Of a stretch of 64,000 nt of DNA, positions 62,175 through 64,000 are shown piece after piece (within the stretch, counting starts at the first letter, position 1; each line of letters starts with the position of its first letter). The DNA lies in contig NZ_CP145607.1 in NCBI RefSeq assembly GCF_036884275.1, positions 1,413,001 through 1,477,000 of the forward strand, given 5' to 3'. The position numbers and the translations under genes are program-made. The stretch is from Sphingomonas kaistensis. GTDB taxonomy: Bacteria > Pseudomonadota > Alphaproteobacteria > Sphingomonadales > Sphingomonadaceae. The notes beneath the pieces are model-generated. The model ran no database searches. It was not told the DNA's origin and worked only from the letters and a program-made list of their open reading frames with translations.

Positions 62175-62769
62175 GCCACCACCAGGCGATCAGGGTCACC
62201 GTCGACCCGAAGATCCAGCCGGCGAGAACGTCGCTCGGCCAATGGACCCCGAGCACCGGCCGCGTCGCACCCATGACCAGCGAAGCCGTCACCGCCGCCA
62301 TCACCGTCGGTCGCCGCCAGCGTTCCGGCGCGACGAACAGGGCCAGCGCGAGAAAGGTCGCCATGCTGTTGCTGGCATGACCGCTCGGAAAGCTTTGCGA
62401 ATGGACCACCACCGGATGCGGGTCGAGGCTCGGGCGAGCGCGGTCGACCACCGCCTTGATGATCTCGACCCCGATGCGGGTGACGAGCACCGCCGCCAGC
62501 AGCGCCGCGAATCGCATCCGCTCACGCCGCCACCACAACCACACTGCGCCCAGCGCCGTCATCGTCAGCAGGGCAGGGGCGCTGCCGAGGTGAGTGTAGA
62601 GAATGATCCAGCCTTCGGCCTGCGGATGGACAGCACGCCACAGCGCGCCGTCGCGGATTGCGGCTACATCGAGGGGATAGGTCGATCCTCCGATCCACTC
62701 GAGAAACAGGAAAACGCCAATCGCAACAGCGAGAAGGGCGTAGGGCAGGATGCGAAATCGAGTGGTCAC
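62143..62769 (-). CDS. PAP2-family phosphatase
   Basis: A 208-residue membrane protein with five to six helices and the three phosphatase motifs: KAVVDRARP, PSGHASNSM and RPVLGVHWPSDVLAGW. The family removes phosphate from phosphatidic acid, undecaprenyl pyrophosphate or related lipids at the outer face of the membrane. It is convergent with the DUF938 gene and divergent from a PilZ gene. Confidence 0.9.
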   Translation of the reverse strand: MTTRFRILPYALLAVAIGVFLFLEWIGGSTYPLDVAAIRDGALWRAVHPQAEGWIILYTHLGSAPALLTMTALGAVWLWWRRERMRFAALLAAVLVTRIGVEIIKAVVDRARPSLDPHPVVVHSQSFPSGHASNSMATFLALALFVAPERWRRPTVMAAVTASLVMGATRPVLGVHWPSDVLAGWIFGSTVTLIAWWWLNRRGDRSAA

Positions 62770-62810
62770 GCTAAATCAAATTTTTACCCCCGAACTTTAG
62801 TTCCGCTGAT

Positions 62811-63224
62811 ATGGACGAGAGTAGCCAGGTACAGAATCGGCGGCAGCGCCGTTCCAATGTTCTCCTGACGGCCATGATCGAAATGGCAGCCGGACAGTCG
62901 CTCGACGTCAAGCTGCGCAATCTGTCGGCCGAAGGCGCCCTGATCGAGGGCGAGGGGCTGCCGCACGAAGGCGCCGAGATACGCTTCCGCAAGGGCGATC
63001 TCAGCGTCGCAGGCAAGATCGTCTGGGTCAGCGGCAAGCGCGCCGGCATCCACTTTCACCAGCGATTGTCGCCCGAGGCGTTGCTGCGCCACGTGCCGAC
63101 CCCCAAACCGCGCATCCTGCCGTCCTTCCGCCGCCCTGGCCTCGCCGCACAGCCAATGACCAGCAGCGAGCGAAGCCTTGAACAGGTGTGGGGCGTCGCC
63201 AAGGCGCCCGATCCTTTCGGCTGA
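62811..63224 (+). CDS. PilZ-domain protein, single domain
   Basis: A 137-residue protein with one PilZ domain: NRRQRRSNVLLTAMIE at the start (R-x-x-x-R c-di-GMP loop, variant R-R-Q-R-R) and VKLRNLSAEGALIEGEGLP (the D/N-x-S-x-x-G part), followed by KIVWVSGKRAGIHFHQ. It probably binds c-di-GMP. The tail beyond residue 100 is Pro-rich. A second PilZ gene is convergent at 63283. Confidence 0.85.
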   Translation: MDESSQVQNRRQRRSNVLLTAMIEMAAGQSLDVKLRNLSAEGALIEGEGLPHEGAEIRFRKGDLSVAGKIVWVSGKRAGIHFHQRLSPEALLRHVPTPKPRILPSFRRPGLAAQPMTSSERSLEQVWGVAKAPDPFG

Positions 63225-63282
63225 CCGGGCGATCGGCCCGGGATTGCGGCCCGTTGACGATAATCGACGCGTAAAAAGGCGC

Positions 63283-63912
63283 TCAGGCCGCGTGGCGTGA
63301 GCCGCTGCGGGCTTTCAGCCAATCGATCAGCACGGGCAGCGGAAGCAGTCGGTTGAAGGTGATCCCCGCACAGCCATCCGATGTCCAGCGGACCACGCCC
63401 GGCTGCGGTGGAAGTCCCGGCAGGCTCACCACCACCTCGGCGTTGCGCGCGAAGCCGGCATCGGTCTCGACCTTGATCCCGCCCTGGCTGATATCGCAGG
63501 CCCGCGCCCGCACGATGGTCGCCCCCTCGCGCAGGGTGCAAAAGGACGAGGTCTCGATCCGCGGCATGCGCGGGCGGGGGCCGTCCTCGCTCTGGCTGAG
63601 CATGGCGACCACATCGATCGGCGTGTCGAACACCAGGCCGACATTGGGGCTTTGGACCCAGGCGACCTTGCCGCTCAGCGGCTGGCCGCATTTCAATTCC
63701 ACCGTGAGTTGTTGCCCAAGCCTGATGCTCTCGCTGTACAGCCGAAGCATCGCCCCCCCGGCCGAGATGTTCTTGATGAGGCACAATTCGCGCCGTCCAT
63801 CGACCACCATGGTGCCGACCCGGAACAGGGTCAGGTGGCGCTCTCCCTCGCGGCGATCGTCGGGCGCCGGGGCGCGATCGCTCAAGGAGTAGAGGGTCGT
63901 CTCGACGGGCAT
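63283..63912 (-). CDS. PilZ-domain protein, two domains
   Basis: A 209-residue protein with two PilZ-like units. The first has DDRREGERHLTLFRVG and LIKNISAGGAMLRLYS; the second has VRARACDISQGGIKVETDAG followed by GVVRWTSDGCAGITFNRLL. Only the first keeps an R-x-x-x-R loop, so the second domain may be degenerate. ATG 63912 is preferred; GTG 63942 is the alternative start. It may act in c-di-GMP signalling. Confidence 0.83.
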   Translation of the reverse strand: MPVETTLYSLSDRAPAPDDRREGERHLTLFRVGTMVVDGRRELCLIKNISAGGAMLRLYSESIRLGQQLTVELKCGQPLSGKVAWVQSPNVGLVFDTPIDVVAMLSQSEDGPRPRMPRIETSSFCTLREGATIVRARACDISQGGIKVETDAGFARNAEVVVSLPGLPPQPGVVRWTSDGCAGITFNRLLPLPVLIDWLKARSGSRHAA

Positions 63913-64000
63913 CTCTTCCACTTTATAGCTCCCGGACGCCACCGGCCGTCAGTTTGGCCGCGAATTCCCTCCAGCGATTCCTAGGCACGGGTGATTACCA

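Overview
The window is high-GC DNA from an alphaproteobacterium, most likely a sphingomonad (order Sphingomonadales). Pointers are the gene set on the right (split gcvPA/gcvPB behind a tandem glycine riboswitch, a DUF2794 gene after cysE, glyQ/glyS, a cpa/tad pilus operon), the many 4-base start/stop overlaps, and a palindromic intergenic repeat of a type I associate with sphingomonads. No rRNA, CRISPR array, integrase or transposase is visible.

Left part (1 to about 29.9 kb) is an accessory metal-resistance and envelope-stress region. It opens with a two-component system (1-1946), a periplasmic L,D-transpeptidase, a secreted DsrE-like protein and a DsbA-like oxidoreductase, all rightward. 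From 4.7 kb to 29.8 kb every gene runs leftward. First is a DUF347-type membrane protein. Then comes a divalent-cation efflux cluster (15.4 to 6.0 kb): His-rich periplasmic protein, CzcC-, CzcB- and CzcA-like RND pump, HupE/UreJ permease, membrane anchor, MFS exporter with a His-rich tail, YqaA-type membrane protein. A SulP anion transporter and a relic of an Acr3 arsenite pump follow on the right. Last is a copper block (29.8 to 17.9 kb): Cu P-type ATPase, CueR, small secreted metal-binding proteins, CopA multicopper oxidase, CopB, NTF2-like and DUF2231 proteins, two DUF305 proteins, a frameshifted CopG/DUF411 gene and two PepSY proteins. Two MerR-type promoters with 19-bp spacers fit CueR control of the ATPase and of the CopA/CopB operon. 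The CopA, CopB, DUF305 and CCxxM proteins share short H-x-x-M/A-G-H metal-ligand modules; in CopB and the DUF305 lipoprotein these sit inside an unusual C-x-P-E-H-x-A-x-G-H-C unit.

A tRNA-Arg(TCT) gene at 29993-30069, whose 3' end faces the metal region, marks the change to core genome. To its right are purS/purQ, an NAD-dependent epimerase, obgE, an orphan ExbD, a TauE/SafE exporter, cysE with a DUF2794 gene, a membrane protein whose ribosome-binding site lies inside a perfect 12-bp hairpin, a SRAP-type DNA-protein crosslink sensor, rsmD, two TraB/GumN proteins and glyQS.

From 51.6 down to 45.2 kb a Tad/Flp pilus operon (cpaB, cpaC, cpaD, cpaE, tadB, tadC) lacks the cpaF ATPase gene that normally lies between cpaE and tadB. 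After an FAD oxidase, rnhA, ispH and a lipoprotein comes the glycine-riboswitch-controlled operon gcvT-gcvH-methyltransferase-gcvPA-gcvPB, continuing into membrane and methyltransferase genes with almost no spacing. The window ends with a PAP2 phosphatase and two PilZ-domain proteins. All assignments are from reading translations and motifs; no database search was run.
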